A stretch of 64,000 nucleotides of DNA, from contig OX155972.1 of assembly GCA_944548615.1 (NCBI GenBank), positions 3,027,625 to 3,091,624 on the forward strand. The letters run 5' to 3'. Shown here one piece after another: positions 32,551 through 43,114 of this stretch (positions are counted from its first letter, which is position 1; every line of letters starts with the position of its first letter). The notes below the pieces were generated by a model that saw nothing but the letters and a program-made list of their open reading frames with translations, was not told where the DNA came from and ran no database searches. The stretch comes from Micropterix aruncella. Lineage: Eukaryota > Arthropoda > Insecta > Lepidoptera > Micropterigidae. The position numbers were made by a program, and so were the translations under genes.

Positions 32551-32627
32551 GACATTTTCTGCCGCCATATTACATGAGGCGTAACAAGCTGTCTCCGCAC
32601 AGATTGATACTGACCAGTCGAAATATG
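32551..32627 (+). repeat. 75-bp dispersed repeat, copy 2
   Basis: Partner of 30694-30767. It is interesting that the two flank the GC-rich copy C on either side. Confidence 0.75.
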
Positions 32628-32848
32628 GACACTCATAAACGCACTACATTACTCCCAAATCAATATATCCGACAGCTATGCACATCCAATGAAGATCAAT
32701 GTGGATGAAACTGGGTCTAGATAAATATAAAATTTTGGCCAGGAATTCGAGAAAAAATACTGTTCGTCATTGTAACCTCATCGCAAATAATAAAACTCTT
32801 CCCGGTCGAAGCCAGAAAGGCAGCTTGTATAATTATAAAATAACCAAC

Positions 32849-32937
32849 CTGATTTTTCTCATTGTTGACCACAAAATATCCGATGGCAGCTATTAGATCG
32901 CACAATAGTGCATATATTCCTGGTGACTGGTCTCCAC
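32849..32937 (-). CDS. SCAPER: SCAPER exon 4 of those in window
   Basis: 89-bp exon: acceptor TTTTTTAACAG/GTGGAG, donor AATCAG/GTTGGT. Two bases finish the split glycine, then 29 codons read GDQSPGIYALLCDLIAA and IGYFVVNNEKNQ, ending in phase 0. The GYFVVNNEKNQ segment matches the GYFTVN...NQ core of vertebrate SCAPER and was the main reason for the assignment. The next intron is about 17.4 kb and carries the piggyBac element, the solo LTR and three Helitrons. Confidence 0.88.
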
Positions 32938-33198
32938 CTGTTAAAAAATAGTCTTAACTATAACTATATGATGAGAAATTAATAAAAATACTTGGGTAAC
33001 ACTGAAAGTTTTCGGAACTGGGCACTTACATAAAAATATTTTAAATAAAAACAATATTTGTGTTATTTTATTTACTTTTTTATTTCTATTTATTTGTTCA
33101 CTGGCTTATTACTAATCAATATTACAGATACTACAACATTAAAGATATTACCGTAAGGAATGACACTATACTAGTTATCATAAAATAATGAATAATTA

Positions 33199-33664
33199 TT
33201 AATTAATAGCCTGCAATTTAAACGAGTGAGGCTTGGCGGTAAAAATATCGAAATCTGGTGCCATAGAGTGAATTTCATTTAAACGCCGCAAAGCACGCGC
33301 CAACAAGTTCAACCTCATAAGGTTAGTGCGCGAGAACAAGCCCGCGAAAAGATGATACCATCGAGCACGAAGATATTTGGTACGAAAAGATCCACCTTGG
33401 CTAGCAAGCTAATAGGGTTATGGGCATGATCAGTATTTCTCTTCTGAGACAGAGAGAATTATATCCAACCATGCCTGTGATAAATACAGTCGAATACGAA
33501 AATGGATAATATCCGTACTGCTTCAAGTACAAAAATCTCATAAAACACTTATGTACCATTTCCAGCATGAAGGAATAGGTATCTTCATGCGGATTCCAAA
33601 TAGCTGTAATTACTGGAACTCTTTCAAATAGAACTCTTTGGCTGCAGAATAAAGATTGCTCCAT
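33199..33664 (-). pseudogene. Jockey/R1-like LINE RT C-terminal fragment
   Basis: The first frame (33664 down) reads RVPVITAIWNPHEDTYSF, FLYLKQYGYYPFSYSTVFI and GMVGYNSLCLRRE; after a stop near 33408 another frame reads YLRARWYHLFAGLFSRTNLM and ALRRLNEIHSMAPDFDIF to TAA at 33199-33201. The order (GY..YP...LGYNSL..RR, then ART..R..LAR.L..LN) is that of the end of Jockey/R1-like ORF2. Confidence 0.6.
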
Positions 33665-33699
33665 ATAAATGTCATTTTATTTCCATTGTGGCATAATAT

Positions 33700-34240
33700 T
33701 TAACCGACTACAAAAAAAGAGGAGGTTATCAATTTGGTTCTATTTGTTTTTAATGTTTGTTACCTCAGAACTGCATCATTTATGAACCGATTTGGAAAAT
33801 TCTTTGTTTTATTTGAAAGGATATACTTCCCAATTGGTCCCATTTTTATCAAAATCCTGTTTTGATGATGGGATCCATGGGAAACTGAGGGAACTCCTAA
33901 AAATATTATCATTTGAAGTTGAAAATGTACATGTTGGTTCAGTTCCGATGACAATGCATTTTTTATGAAATCATGACCTGATTCTACACCCAGGATTGGC
34001 TCCCGACGAGGGGACTCCTCATCGCGCGGTCACCAGCACAGACACGAAATTTTGTATATGCATTCAATTACGACAGCCCGTTCTAGGTTTCACCAAGACA
34101 GGACTGCGGCATCCAGGGTTGGCTTCCAACGAGGGAACTCTTCAACGGTCAACAGCACAGACACGAAATTTTGTATACGCAATCAATTATGATAGCACAT
34201 TCTAAGTTTCACCATGACATGGCTGCTGCACTTATTAAAA
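33700..34240 (+). repeat. dispersed repeat with two 125-bp units
   Basis: A leader with ACCGACTACAAAAAAAGAGG and TTACCTCAGAACT, then GGTTCAGTTCCGATGACAAT, followed by two units with GACACGAAATTTTGTATA. Same organisation as 5350-5870. Confidence 0.75.
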
Positions 34241-34689
34241 AAATTAAGTCGTTTTTTTTTTGCTAAAATTTCGTCTATTATAAAAATTATGCCTGATTTT
34301 CTACGACTTTAAGTGTAATTTGACAGCTCAGCAGAGCCTCATTCAGCTTCAAACCTATTTTAGCGATAAAGCACTATGTAGAGACGACCATTTGGAAGCT
34401 GGTTTATAGAATTCAAAAGGGGACGTGTAACCTCAATGATGAATTTCGTAAAGGTGGGCCTTCCCATCGATGACAACAACAATAACAACAACAACATCGC
34501 TGACAACAACGACAACACATCGACGCTGTGCTCCGTATGATCGAAACAGAAAGGCATGTGACCTACCACGAGATTCGGACATCGTTTTAGGCATGGCATG
34601 ATTCAGGTACACTCAATTCTACACAAATAATTAGCCATGACAAAGCTATGCTCGCGGTGGATCCCTCACAATTTAAAGGGTTTGCTTTC

Positions 34690-34745
34690 GGGATCCCTCA
34701 CAATTTAATGGTTGCCGGGTTCGCCCATTGTAGGTGACACCTCTG
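34690..34745 (-). repeat. GC-rich family, short end fragment
   Basis: GCCGGGTTCGCCCATTGTAG resembles the GGGCTCGCCCGCTGTAG end of the full copies. Confidence 0.4.
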
Positions 34746-34761
34746 AAGTACATAACTACTT

Positions 34762-35683
34762 GGGTCATCCAGAAAGTAAGGTTACAAGGGCTCCTGAGGC
34801 CGATGGTTTTTTTTATTTTAATGTTGGTGCACCTGGCGTGTATTGGGTATCCTAGCGGTCAGTTTGTTAGGTCCCGCGTATTTTTAGGCCATTTCGTTCA
34901 ATCACAATAAATTAATTCGATGGAAAGGTAGTCGCGTGTTCCCGTTACTTCCCGTCCGTGCGAGATCCGCGCGGTCATCCATTTTTTGATTTTGCAGAAC
35001 TATACAGCAGCGAATATCCATCGGATGACTGGGGATGAGACGTGGATGTGTGACTGCATGCCACAATCCAAAAGACAATCACTTCAGAGCGTCATTTATC
35101 TTCCCCAGCCATCGAAACATTCAAGACGGAGAAGTGGTGACATCTGTTTTATGGGTCCGTAAGGGGATGCTGTAGGTGGATTATATACCTAAGGGTACTA
35201 ATATTAATGCAGAGGCTTACTGCATACCCTAATAAGAGCAATTCAACAACGCAGAAGGGGGATGCTGACACATGGAGTCATCCTTTTGCATGACAACGCC
35301 AGGCCCCACACCGCGCGAGTTGTAAAGGAGCTGCTGACATCGTTTGGATGGGATAATGTCACCCATTTCCCCTATTCATCCGAGTGTTCGCCTTCGGACT
35401 ATAACCTTTTCACAAAAGTCAAGGAGTTTTTGGGTCGGAAATATTTTTACAACTATCAGGAGGACGAGGAAGCTGTGAAGAAATGGCGGAAAGAGCTAGC
35501 GGCGAAGGTCAACGACACTGTCATACAAAAGCTGATGCCCCGAGAACAAAAAAGTTTCAATCACGACGGTGAATATATTGAAAAATAGTTTAATATATTT
35601 GTGAAGTCTCTTGTGAATTTCAATTAAATTAAAGCATTTTTCGATCCTACATAAATGTTGTAACCTTACTTTCTGGATGACCC
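34762..35683 (+). mobile_element. mariner element with 26-bp perfect inverted ends
   Basis: GGGTCATCCAGAAAGTAAGG and six more bases at 34762-34787 are exactly inverted at 35658-35683. TA follows the right end; TT precedes the left, one change from TA. At 922 bp it is shorter than the usual 1.3 kb, and the N-terminal half of the transposase is missing. Confidence 0.85.
35010..35588 (+). pseudogene. mariner transposase, C-terminal part, broken
   Basis: MTGDETWM (the first catalytic Asp region of mariner) lies near 35022-35045, then several stops. From 35262 an open frame reads VILLHDNARPHTARVV (second Asp), FGWDNVTHFPYSSECSPSDY (third, DD34D position: S-x-SDY) and FLGRKYFYN to TAG at 35586-35588. 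The catalytic core is recognisable but not continuous. Confidence 0.85.
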
Positions 35684-35970
35684 TAGTGTAATATTCAATA
35701 TATGTAGGTATTTAATTGTAGATAGGTATGTACCAAGTCGGCCATACGCCAAACCTCCGCTCTCCGCCTCGACTCAATAATCAACCGCCGAAATTCTCCT
35801 CTTATCAGCTTCCAAAAATATGTTTTCCAAGAAAAAATCAAAGAAAAGTGTGTTTCTTAACTTTCCTTGATTAGTTAATAGTACGAAACAGTTCCTAAGT
35901 TCAAGGAGGTATTTTCAGTAGTACTGTGTATATGTGTATGTATATATACAATATAAAAAAATGTGCTTAC

Positions 35971-36070
35971 CGCCGCCTATGAGATCGATTTCACAAGGAG
36001 CATATTTAGCAAGAAGTCGCGTCACAGCTTTCCTGAATTGGATAGCCTGAGTTTCTCCGCCCAGTATTTC
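35971..36070 (-). CDS. SCAPER: SCAPER exon 3 of those in window
   Basis: 100-bp exon: acceptor TCAATTGTTTCAG/GAAATA, donor GGCGGCG/GTAAGC. It starts in phase 0 after the HSYQ of the previous exon and reads EILGGETQAIQFRKAV followed by TRLLAKYAPCEIDLIGG, ending with one base of a split glycine codon. The corresponding vertebrate stretch is the region reading FQSIVGAEGLSLAFRH. The upstream intron is about 18.4 kb. The exon sits 290 bp right of a mariner copy. Confidence 0.85.
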
Positions 36071-36074
36071 CTGA

Positions 36075-37740
36075 AACAATTGAAATAAAACCAGTCAAGT
36101 GCGAGTTCCACTCATGCACCGACGGTTCGGTAACTTATCAGGTTTAATCCAGTTAAAGTTTAGTTTGTGGTGCTGGTGCTTAGGACGCTAAAAAGCTGAT
36201 GAAGGCACTTGTAACAATAACAATAGGTACTCTGTATTTTGAAAACAAGGCGAGCTTATTGCCATCTATCAGCTAAGCCTATCACAAGTTTTGCGTTAGC
36301 TAGACAAAATAAAAATTACATAGATCCTATAACTACACATAATGCATTATTAATATTATTAAATGTACAAAAAAAATGCATGCTATATAAGAAAGTAAAA
36401 ATTCAAGTTAGTGAGTCACTGATAAAAAAAAAGGTTTTGTAACCTCAAGACTTTCCCGACACGCAGACCCCTCCCTGCGTGTCAAACCCCCACAACCCAC
36501 CCCCCATCCCCCCACAAGGGGACTTCTCTCTAACACCCCAGCCTCAATGCCCCACCTTCCCCCTAACCCCCCCAACGCCTCACCATCACCACCCTAACAC
36601 TCCCTTCCCCCCACCAAACATACCCTAAACCCCAAACCCTCCCTCCCTAAAAACCATCCCTTTTGCATCCTAAGCACTTAGGTTTCTATTAAAGCACTCT
36701 AGATAAGGCGGGATAGGAACCCACAGAAGAAGAAGAATACCAGAATATTTTGTCCGGAACCTCATACATCCTGAGTACTTGGTCTATTTTCTTCAAAGTT
36801 AAAGCACTGTTAGGTAAGATAAGGCGGGATAGGACCCCCCCCCCCCCCCCTCCGATAATGATTGATTATGATAGCAAATCTAGTACAGTATATTCGTAGT
36901 ATTTCCGCGATATTAAAATGGCTATTCTCGTTTCTCGGCTGGCTTTGGGCGGCTCGACGTTATTATTTGATTAAAATGAAAGGCACTTTTTTTTGTGTCG
37001 CTTCTTAAGAGGTATTGAAACCAAAATGTATCAATGTGGTTCCGGCTAACGACGCATCTGCGTATCGAATTTCAAGTCTCTATGTCTAATAGTTCTAGTT
37101 TGAAGTATGACTAGCGCGCCTCCTGGCGGACCGATTTGAGCCAAACTTGTGTTTTCTATTTTACATACAATGACTAAAATTTCTCGAAGAACTATATATT
37201 ACTAAAATAAAATATCGTTCAAAGGGAAATAAGAGTTCTCTCCGAGTTGGCAGCCTGCTAACCCCATAACATGGTCGACCTTTGTGCATGCGCCATGCAA
37301 CCAGAATCTTATTAAAAGTTACTAGAAAAATAAAAGGGCGAAAAGAGGGAGATGTCGCTAACTTGATTTCCTCTCTGTGCGCCGGAAGCTGTGACAAACC
37401 GGAAGCCACGTCCGCCGGAAACCGACAATCCAATTTATGCCGATCTGCAAGTTCGACCCGCACACTTCCGGTCAACTTGCAAACTTATTTTCTCATTTCC
37501 CCTGGTCCTGAAACATTGCTTGTAAGCGCCGATTTATGACGCTAAAAACAACGATATGTTTTTCACAAATATATATTTTTTATTAGCAGAGACTCACTAA
37601 CTTGATTTTTTACTTTACAATTTAATAGATCATGCAACATTTTTATTGTAGGTTTTGTTGATTATTATTATTATTAATAATAATAGGTTTTATTTGTAGT
37701 TATATATTGTTTTACCGGCCAACCAACCGACGACAAGGAG
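36075..37740. other. intron with C-rich block, no gene
   Basis: 36455-36665 is strongly C-rich. ATCCT.AG.ACTT.G followed by AAGGCGGGATAGGA occurs twice (about 36668 and 36765), the second ending in a poly-C run (36836-36850). 37025-37145 resembles 51650-51760 (GAATTTCAAGTCT..., CCTGG.GRACCGATTT). The minus frame at 37161-37475 has no recognised family. Confidence 0.45.
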
Positions 37741-37744
37741 GTAA

Positions 37745-37850
37745 AGTATTGTGAACGCGTTACAAAAAAATCGAGGTGATGACGGATATATACATTTTGA
37801 ACACCCGGATACGATTAAGACCATTTTTAGATTAAAGTCTGTCTGTCTGT
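37745..37850 (+). repeat. exon-like repeat, decayed copy
   Basis: AGTATTGTGAACGC, GATGACGGATATATACATTT and ACGATTAAGACCATTTT match the reverse complement of 52660-52792. The frame corresponding to GYIHFEHPDTIKT is cut by upstream stops. Confidence 0.55.
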
Positions 37851-37979
37851 GATTAATATAGTTATGAGGGAAAGGCGGCACAAATTCAAGTGGCCAATAC
37901 GTAAGAAAAGTATAAATCCGGCACTGCCTGGATGGCTTTGTGGCTCGCCTCTTGTAGGTCCTGCTGTGTGATGGGGGTT

Positions 37980-38644
37980 AATGGGCCCTTGCTGAGTTGG
38001 CCACGAAGACCCATTCTGTTCAGGGTTGGTCATACTCACGGGTTAACACCTATCCGACGGCCTCCACGTATGAAGTGCGAGCCTGAGTAGGACTCTGACC
38101 TTATGGTTAGTTTCCCCTGGGAATCAACCTTCTGGCGCTCCTGGAAGGTCTGCGCACCGTGCGGCATAAGCCAATCGATTGCGCTGATCTGACTAACAGT
38201 CGGGGGAGTCTGGAAGCAGTACTGTTTCCTATAGAGCGGGGGTGGTTGCGGACCTTACGGCGACTGCTCTTGAAACGACCATCGGCTACCCGATCCTGGG
38301 TGAACAGCCGGGCAAAGATGCTGTGGTCAGCGATAGCTTTGGTGTACACCGTGTCACCGCTTCGTAAGGGAGATGACCGCGCAAGCGACCTCGAACTCGT
38401 AACCAATCGAGAGACTGGAGTAATCTGATCGCAATTGGAAGTAAGGGCGTGAGTGTAAGCCCGCTGGGTAACACTCCTGGCTATCTCGCGGTTAAGGCGT
38501 TGGCCTCTTACGGGTTTGTGGCGGAGCTAGACGGTGGACTGTTTTTGTCCTAAGTCTTCTGCGCTCACTCCAGGGAGATAGAACGACTAATCGTTAAAAC
38601 TTCCTGAGGTGACGGGCTCGCCCGCTGTAGTCGACAACTCTAGT
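37980..38644 (-). mobile_element. GC-rich 0.66-kb interspersed repeat, full copy B
   Basis: 665 bp flanked by a perfect 15-bp direct repeat TGTGTGATGGGGGTT (37965-37979, 38645-38659). Opposite orientation to copy C and very close to copy A along its full length. Same internal landmarks; no coding family recognised. Confidence 0.87.
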
Positions 38645-38659
38645 TGTGTGATGGGGGTT

Positions 38660-39165
38660 GATAACTGCCGGCAGGATAGGTGGTCTTCATCTTGCAGCGT
38701 TCCACAGCCGCATAATGAATTCACGCTGTAACCCCAGCGGACAGTTTCGGCATCTAATCACACCTACCCTCAGTCTGTTGAGACTACGGCAGGTGGTATA
38801 GGAGAGATAAGACCCCGGTGCTATCTGTTTTCTAACAGCTTCGCTAAGTAAAGCCCTTTATCGAGCGGAACGGTTCGAAGATTGCTTGCCTTGGAGCGGT
38901 TGTGTGCGGCTCAAGAAAGACATTCGCGATTTAAAGTGATTGTGGTGTTCTTGCGCGTGCAGTGGGTGTCTTGGGTCGTCTATCACATTTAGGCGTTCAT
39001 TGCGGGGGGGGGGGGAGAGAGGGGGCGATGCCTATGAGCATATACAGGTTTTCGACGGAAGTAAGTTTAAGGCAGCCGGAGACGATTCTTGAAGCATCGT
39101 TCAAAGCAGTGTCGACCATATTTGCGTGTGTTGATCCACTGCGCAGATGTATCGATCCAGAGCTG
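38660..39165. other. moderately GC-rich stretch, nothing recognised
   Basis: Holds a G12 run (about 39003-39014). It appears to be the right part of the sequence into which copy B inserted. No partner found in this window. Confidence 0.35.
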
Positions 39166-39169
39166 AGGT

Positions 39170-39760
39170 TATTCATCTTTTTCTTGTAGTACCGTCTTCT
39201 AACGAAGGTTGCAATCATCCTGCTGATTTCTGTCTTGGAGACCACAGCACGGAACAATGCGCCAGTGCTCAGCTAAAACCACTGGCGTAGATTTTGCAGC
39301 CATGATGTCATTGTCCGTTCAGGCCTTCTCTTGCCTTGAATTTTCCCCTGGGTTATTATTTGCAGGAGTTCATATTTGGGTTGCGCATTATGTGACCGAA
39401 GTATTCAAGCTTGCGTCTCTTTATGATTTTGAGTACCTCTGTGCCTTGTTTACTTGGAAGGACTGATGTATTTCGAACCTTCTGGACCCGCGATATTTTG
39501 AGCTTTCTCCGATACACCCACATCGCAAACGCTTCAAGGCGCTTGGCCATCCATTCTGTGAGTGTCCAGATCCCAGCTCCATATAGGAGGACGAAGAATA
39601 CGTAGCATTTTGCTATATGCGTGCTTAGATTGAGGCTTAAATTATGGTCACAGTGGACTTTCTCAATTTCTCGAAAGATCCTACGGGTCTGCTCAATTCG
39701 GCATTAAATTTCCAGACTGTGGTGTCCTCTATCGTTGACTATGACAACCAAGGTATTTGT
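39170..39760 (-). pseudogene. RTE-type LINE RT C-terminal fragment
   Basis: The minus strand reads CYVFFVLLYGAGIWTLTEWM, VYRRKLKISRVQKVRN, IIKRRKLEYFGHIMRNPN, then in other frames TMTSWLQNLRQWF and LFRAVVSKTEISRMIA. The order YG...WT, RR.L.I, KRRKL.Y.GH..R, SWL.NLR.W, LFR.AV is the RTE C-terminal domain. Several shifts; dead. Confidence 0.7.
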
Positions 39761-39835
39761 ATCGGCTTACTCTTTTAAGGTCGGTACCATCGATATTTTT
39801 ATTTTTTTTTTATTTTTATTTTTTTTATTTTAAAC

Positions 39836-42207
39836 CAGTTGATAGGAGTTCCTACACTTGGTTATGTCAAAAGTAATAAAAATAACAAGTATAATATAAA
39901 TACCTATTAAGGTATAAGATATAAACGTCGGTATTGCAAGGTATGAACGTTGAACATCCAAGCGCAGATTTTCTAGGTTATATATGTAGAGGAAACAACA
40001 TTTTCCAATATTTTCAATCAAAATTCTTAAGTAATTTCGTAAAATTTTCTATATAATCTAATTTTCTATATAATCCTAAGTACTAAATAATCAAACAAAT
40101 ATTGGATAATTTCACAAATTATCATACGGGAAGATATTTTAAAGAAAAAACACAAATACAAAGAAATCAGTAATAATAATTATAGTCAATAATAGTCGCA
40201 ATTGTAAAATAGTCAATAATAAAAAGAATAAGGAATAATAATAGTCAGGTAGGTCAATAGAGCTGCGAAAAATTGATATTGTCGAAATCCTCAATGCTAT
40301 AAATGGGGTTTTTAGTCAAAATACCCTGTACCTTTTTCTTAAAGTGAACCTCCCCAAGGCCCCTAATGTGTAATGGAAGTTTATTGTAGAATAAGTAAGA
40401 TTGGCAGATAAAGCTATTCCGAACCTTACTCAGACGCACCTTAAAATGACGCAAGTCCTCTTTATTTCGCGTATTATGCGAATGAATATTTGAGTTAGTT
40501 GAGGTAGTCTCGATATTTTTTCTCGTATACATGATGTTTTGGTATATATACGCGGCGTACAAAGTCATGATACCAGACTCGATGAAGTACTGCTTGCAAG
40601 ATGTTAGCGAAGATATTGAGAACAGATTTCTAATCGCTCGTTTTTGTAGGCGAAAGATCCTTTTAACATTTGCCGCCATTCCCCAGAACATGAGGCCATA
40701 ACTTAATAGGGAATGGAAATAGGCAAAGTAGACAGATTTGGAAGCTTCAAAGCCACATAACAATTTGATTTTTTTTATGGCAAATGTGGCGCTACTTAAT
40801 TTTTTGCTCAGTTCTTCTAGGTGAGTCGACCATTGCAGATTGCTATCAATATGAATGCCTAGAAATTTCGTATGATCAACATTTTCTAATACTTTATCAC
40901 CATAGCTAATACTGAAGATATTATTTTGGGACGGCCGAAGAGAGAAATTGATGGAGTTTGATTTAGATGCATTAAGAGACAATTGATTTAATTGGAACCA
41001 AGTACCAAGTTTTTCCATGGTAACGTCAATTCGCTTAACTAGTTGTTCATGATTTGCATCGCTGAAAATTAGTGAGGTATCATCTGCGTACAGTACAATT
41101 TCATCGTTATCAGATAACACGCATTCTGGTATATCATTGATGTATACAAGAAAAAGAAAGGGTCCCAGAATGGAACCTTGAGGTACCCCTTTAGTAATTT
41201 TTTGGTGATCGCTCAAGCTGTTTTGGACTTTAGTGACTTGCGTCCGTCCTTGTAGGTAGGAATGTATTAGGCTTAGAACTGTATCTCTAATGCCGTAGTG
41301 CTCGAGCTTCTGAAGCAAAATAAGGTGATCGACGCAATCAAAGGCCTTGGATAGATCACAAAAAATGCCACAAGTTTTATTCGACTTATCGATGCTAGAT
41401 AATAGTTTTTCCATCAGACCTGCAATCGCATCTATGGTGGATAGTGACTTGCGGAACCCAAATTGCTTTGGCGTAAGGATGTTGTGTTCGGCAAAAAAGG
41501 TACTTAGCCTCTGAAGAATTAATTTTTCAAATATCTTGCTAAAAGATGGCAAAAGTGATATTGGCCTGTAGTTGTTTATGTCTTCCCGGGGTCCCTTTTT
41601 ATGGATAGGAATCACTTTTGCCATCTTCATTTTAGTTGGGAAAATTCCAGAGCCAATACATTTATTGAATAGAGAAGACAGATGTTCGGCCACCGGGACA
41701 ATACTGCTCTTCATTATTCTTGTCGAAATAGACCAAAGGTCGGTAGAGTCCTTGATTTTTATAGAGTTACCTATTTTTATAATTTCTTGTGGCGTCGTAT
41801 ACATAAATTTTAAAGTCGCCTTATTTCTATTGCAATAGCTTGATAGAAGGTCAGAAGAAGTTTGGGTCGTCTCAAATAAGCTAATATTGTCAACTTTTGG
41901 AATGCTGAATTGGTCGTTAAAGAGCTCTGCAACTGCACTAGTGTCAGATATTGTTTGACTGTTTGAATTTAACCTAATCACATTTTCTGTAGACGAACTC
42001 CTACGACACTCTTTGCTTATAATATTCCAGACAGCTTTGATTTTATTTTCCGACCGTTCAATGGAGGATTTTAGGTATAATTGTTTTGCCTTCCAGACAA
42101 CTTTTTTATATGTCTTCTTATAGGTCTGTATATGTTTTAAAAATTCGGCGTCACATTTTCCTTTTTTTAGTTGATGTAATTCAAACATCCGTGATCTAGA
42201 AATTGAT
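39836..42207 (-). mobile_element. CR1/Jockey-group LINE, 5'-truncated
   Basis: Sister family member of 6571-9868: shared 3' UTR start (GATAGGAGTTCCTACACTTG vs GATAGGCATTCCTACACTTG), with a T-rich plus-strand tail at 39795-39835. Homology stops abruptly at about 42207 in the linker between endonuclease and RT, so the endonuclease is absent. Confidence 0.85.
40254..42188 (-). CDS. LINE reverse transcriptase, 644-codon open frame
   Basis: The frame is also open upstream of the ATG to the truncation point. RT motifs: NNYRPISLLP at 205-214, FCDLSKAFDCVDH at 276-288, GVPQGSILGPF at 334-344 and catalytic YADD at 367-370, then TKFLGIH and a C-terminal SHNTRNKEDLR block. There is no stop or shift in 644 codons. 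Without the endonuclease and promoter it cannot mobilise itself, but translation of the frame would give a complete RT domain. Confidence 0.9.
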   Translation of the reverse strand: MFELHQLKKGKCDAEFLKHIQTYKKTYKKVVWKAKQLYLKSSIERSENKIKAVWNIISKECRRSSSTENVIRLNSNSQTISDTSAVAELFNDQFSIPKVDNISLFETTQTSSDLLSSYCNRNKATLKFMYTTPQEIIKIGNSIKIKDSTDLWSISTRIMKSSIVPVAEHLSSLFNKCIGSGIFPTKMKMAKVIPIHKKGPREDINNYRPISLLPSFSKIFEKLILQRLSTFFAEHNILTPKQFGFRKSLSTIDAIAGLMEKLLSSIDKSNKTCGIFCDLSKAFDCVDHLILLQKLEHYGIRDTVLSLIHSYLQGRTQVTKVQNSLSDHQKITKGVPQGSILGPFLFLVYINDIPECVLSDNDEIVLYADDTSLIFSDANHEQLVKRIDVTMEKLGTWFQLNQLSLNASKSNSINFSLRPSQNNIFSISYGDKVLENVDHTKFLGIHIDSNLQWSTHLEELSKKLSSATFAIKKIKLLCGFEASKSVYFAYFHSLLSYGLMFWGMAANVKRIFRLQKRAIRNLFSISSLTSCKQYFIESGIMTLYAAYIYQNIMYTRKNIETTSTNSNIHSHNTRNKEDLRHFKVRLSKVRNSFICQSYLFYNKLPLHIRGLGEVHFKKKVQGILTKNPIYSIEDFDNINFSQLY

Positions 42208-42695
42208 TAATATTGATGAATATTGATGGTAATTAAATAACATACCATCGATTTGAGGTTATTAAATAAAAATTATCATCTAAGCCAATAGATGCATCAG
42301 GTTTTATGACGTAAACCAATAATTCATTGCTTTAACCGTTTCAACACTCGAATTGCTGATTTTAAAAATATTCGCCCACATTTATTTCATTAGACAACTA
42401 CAACATCAAAGGAAGAAGAAGAGCGAGATACAAACAATAAACAGAGGGCCGAACACATCCTTGGGGAATACCGCTGTTGCATTGGGGCGCTCCTAATTTA
42501 TCTAGTTCTGATGAAAACAACCAAATATTTGTTATGGGCACAATCAATGTTTAATCTGCTGAACTCAGTGTGTGTGTTTGTGATGTATGATAGCTATTTT
42601 AGATGACTAGGTAATCACATGGGCGGTACGAGTCAAACCTAGTCTTCGTCTGTCAATAATAAATAGCAAAGATTGTATTATTGCAAGCTTTTATT
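42208..42695. other. intron sequence, nothing recognised
   Basis: No frame or repeat partner seen. Confidence 0.35.
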
Positions 42696-42699
42696 TACC

Positions 42700-43110
42700 T
42701 TGCAATGATTGTCAGTTTGTTTAGGTCAAATCTTGCAAGCTGAATTATAACCACTTCCTCTTATCCTATGAAGTTAAAATTTTACATGTTGGTTCAGTTC
42801 CGATGAGAATGCATTTTTATGGTGAGCATAACCTGAGCACCCAAGATCGCCTTCCGACGAGGATACTTTATCACGATCAACAGCACAGACACACAATTTT
42901 GTTTACGCATTCAATTATGATAGCCCTTTCTAAGTTTCACCGCGACAGGGCTGCTGAACCCAGGGTTGGCTTCCAACCAGGGGACTCATCAACGGTCAAC
43001 AGCACAGACACGAACTTCAGTATAGCATTCGATTATAAAAGCCCGTTCTAAGTTCCACTATGACATGGCTGCTGCACCCAGGGTTAGCTCGGGACAGAGC
43101 ATTTGATAAA
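42700..43110 (+). repeat. dispersed repeat with two 125-bp units
   Basis: Same leader (TAGGTCAAATCTTGCAAGCT, GGTTCAGTTCCGATGAGAA) and two units as at 5350-5870, ending CAGGGTTAGCTCGGGACAGA like the right end of that copy. Confidence 0.8.
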
Positions 43111-43114
43111 AGGT

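Noticed and set aside
37161..37475. 104-codon minus-strand frame in a less AT-rich patch
   Set aside because: No recognised domain, no exon borders, not in phase with SCAPER.
27518..38644. GC-rich repeats as ribosomal RNA or tRNA genes
   Set aside because: No recognisable 18S/28S core motifs or tRNA cloverleaf; edges have target duplications of an inserted element.
41572..41838. Plus-strand frames opposite the LINE RT genes (also 8318-8602, 9622-9870)
   Set aside because: Antisense shadows of RT and endonuclease coding sequence.
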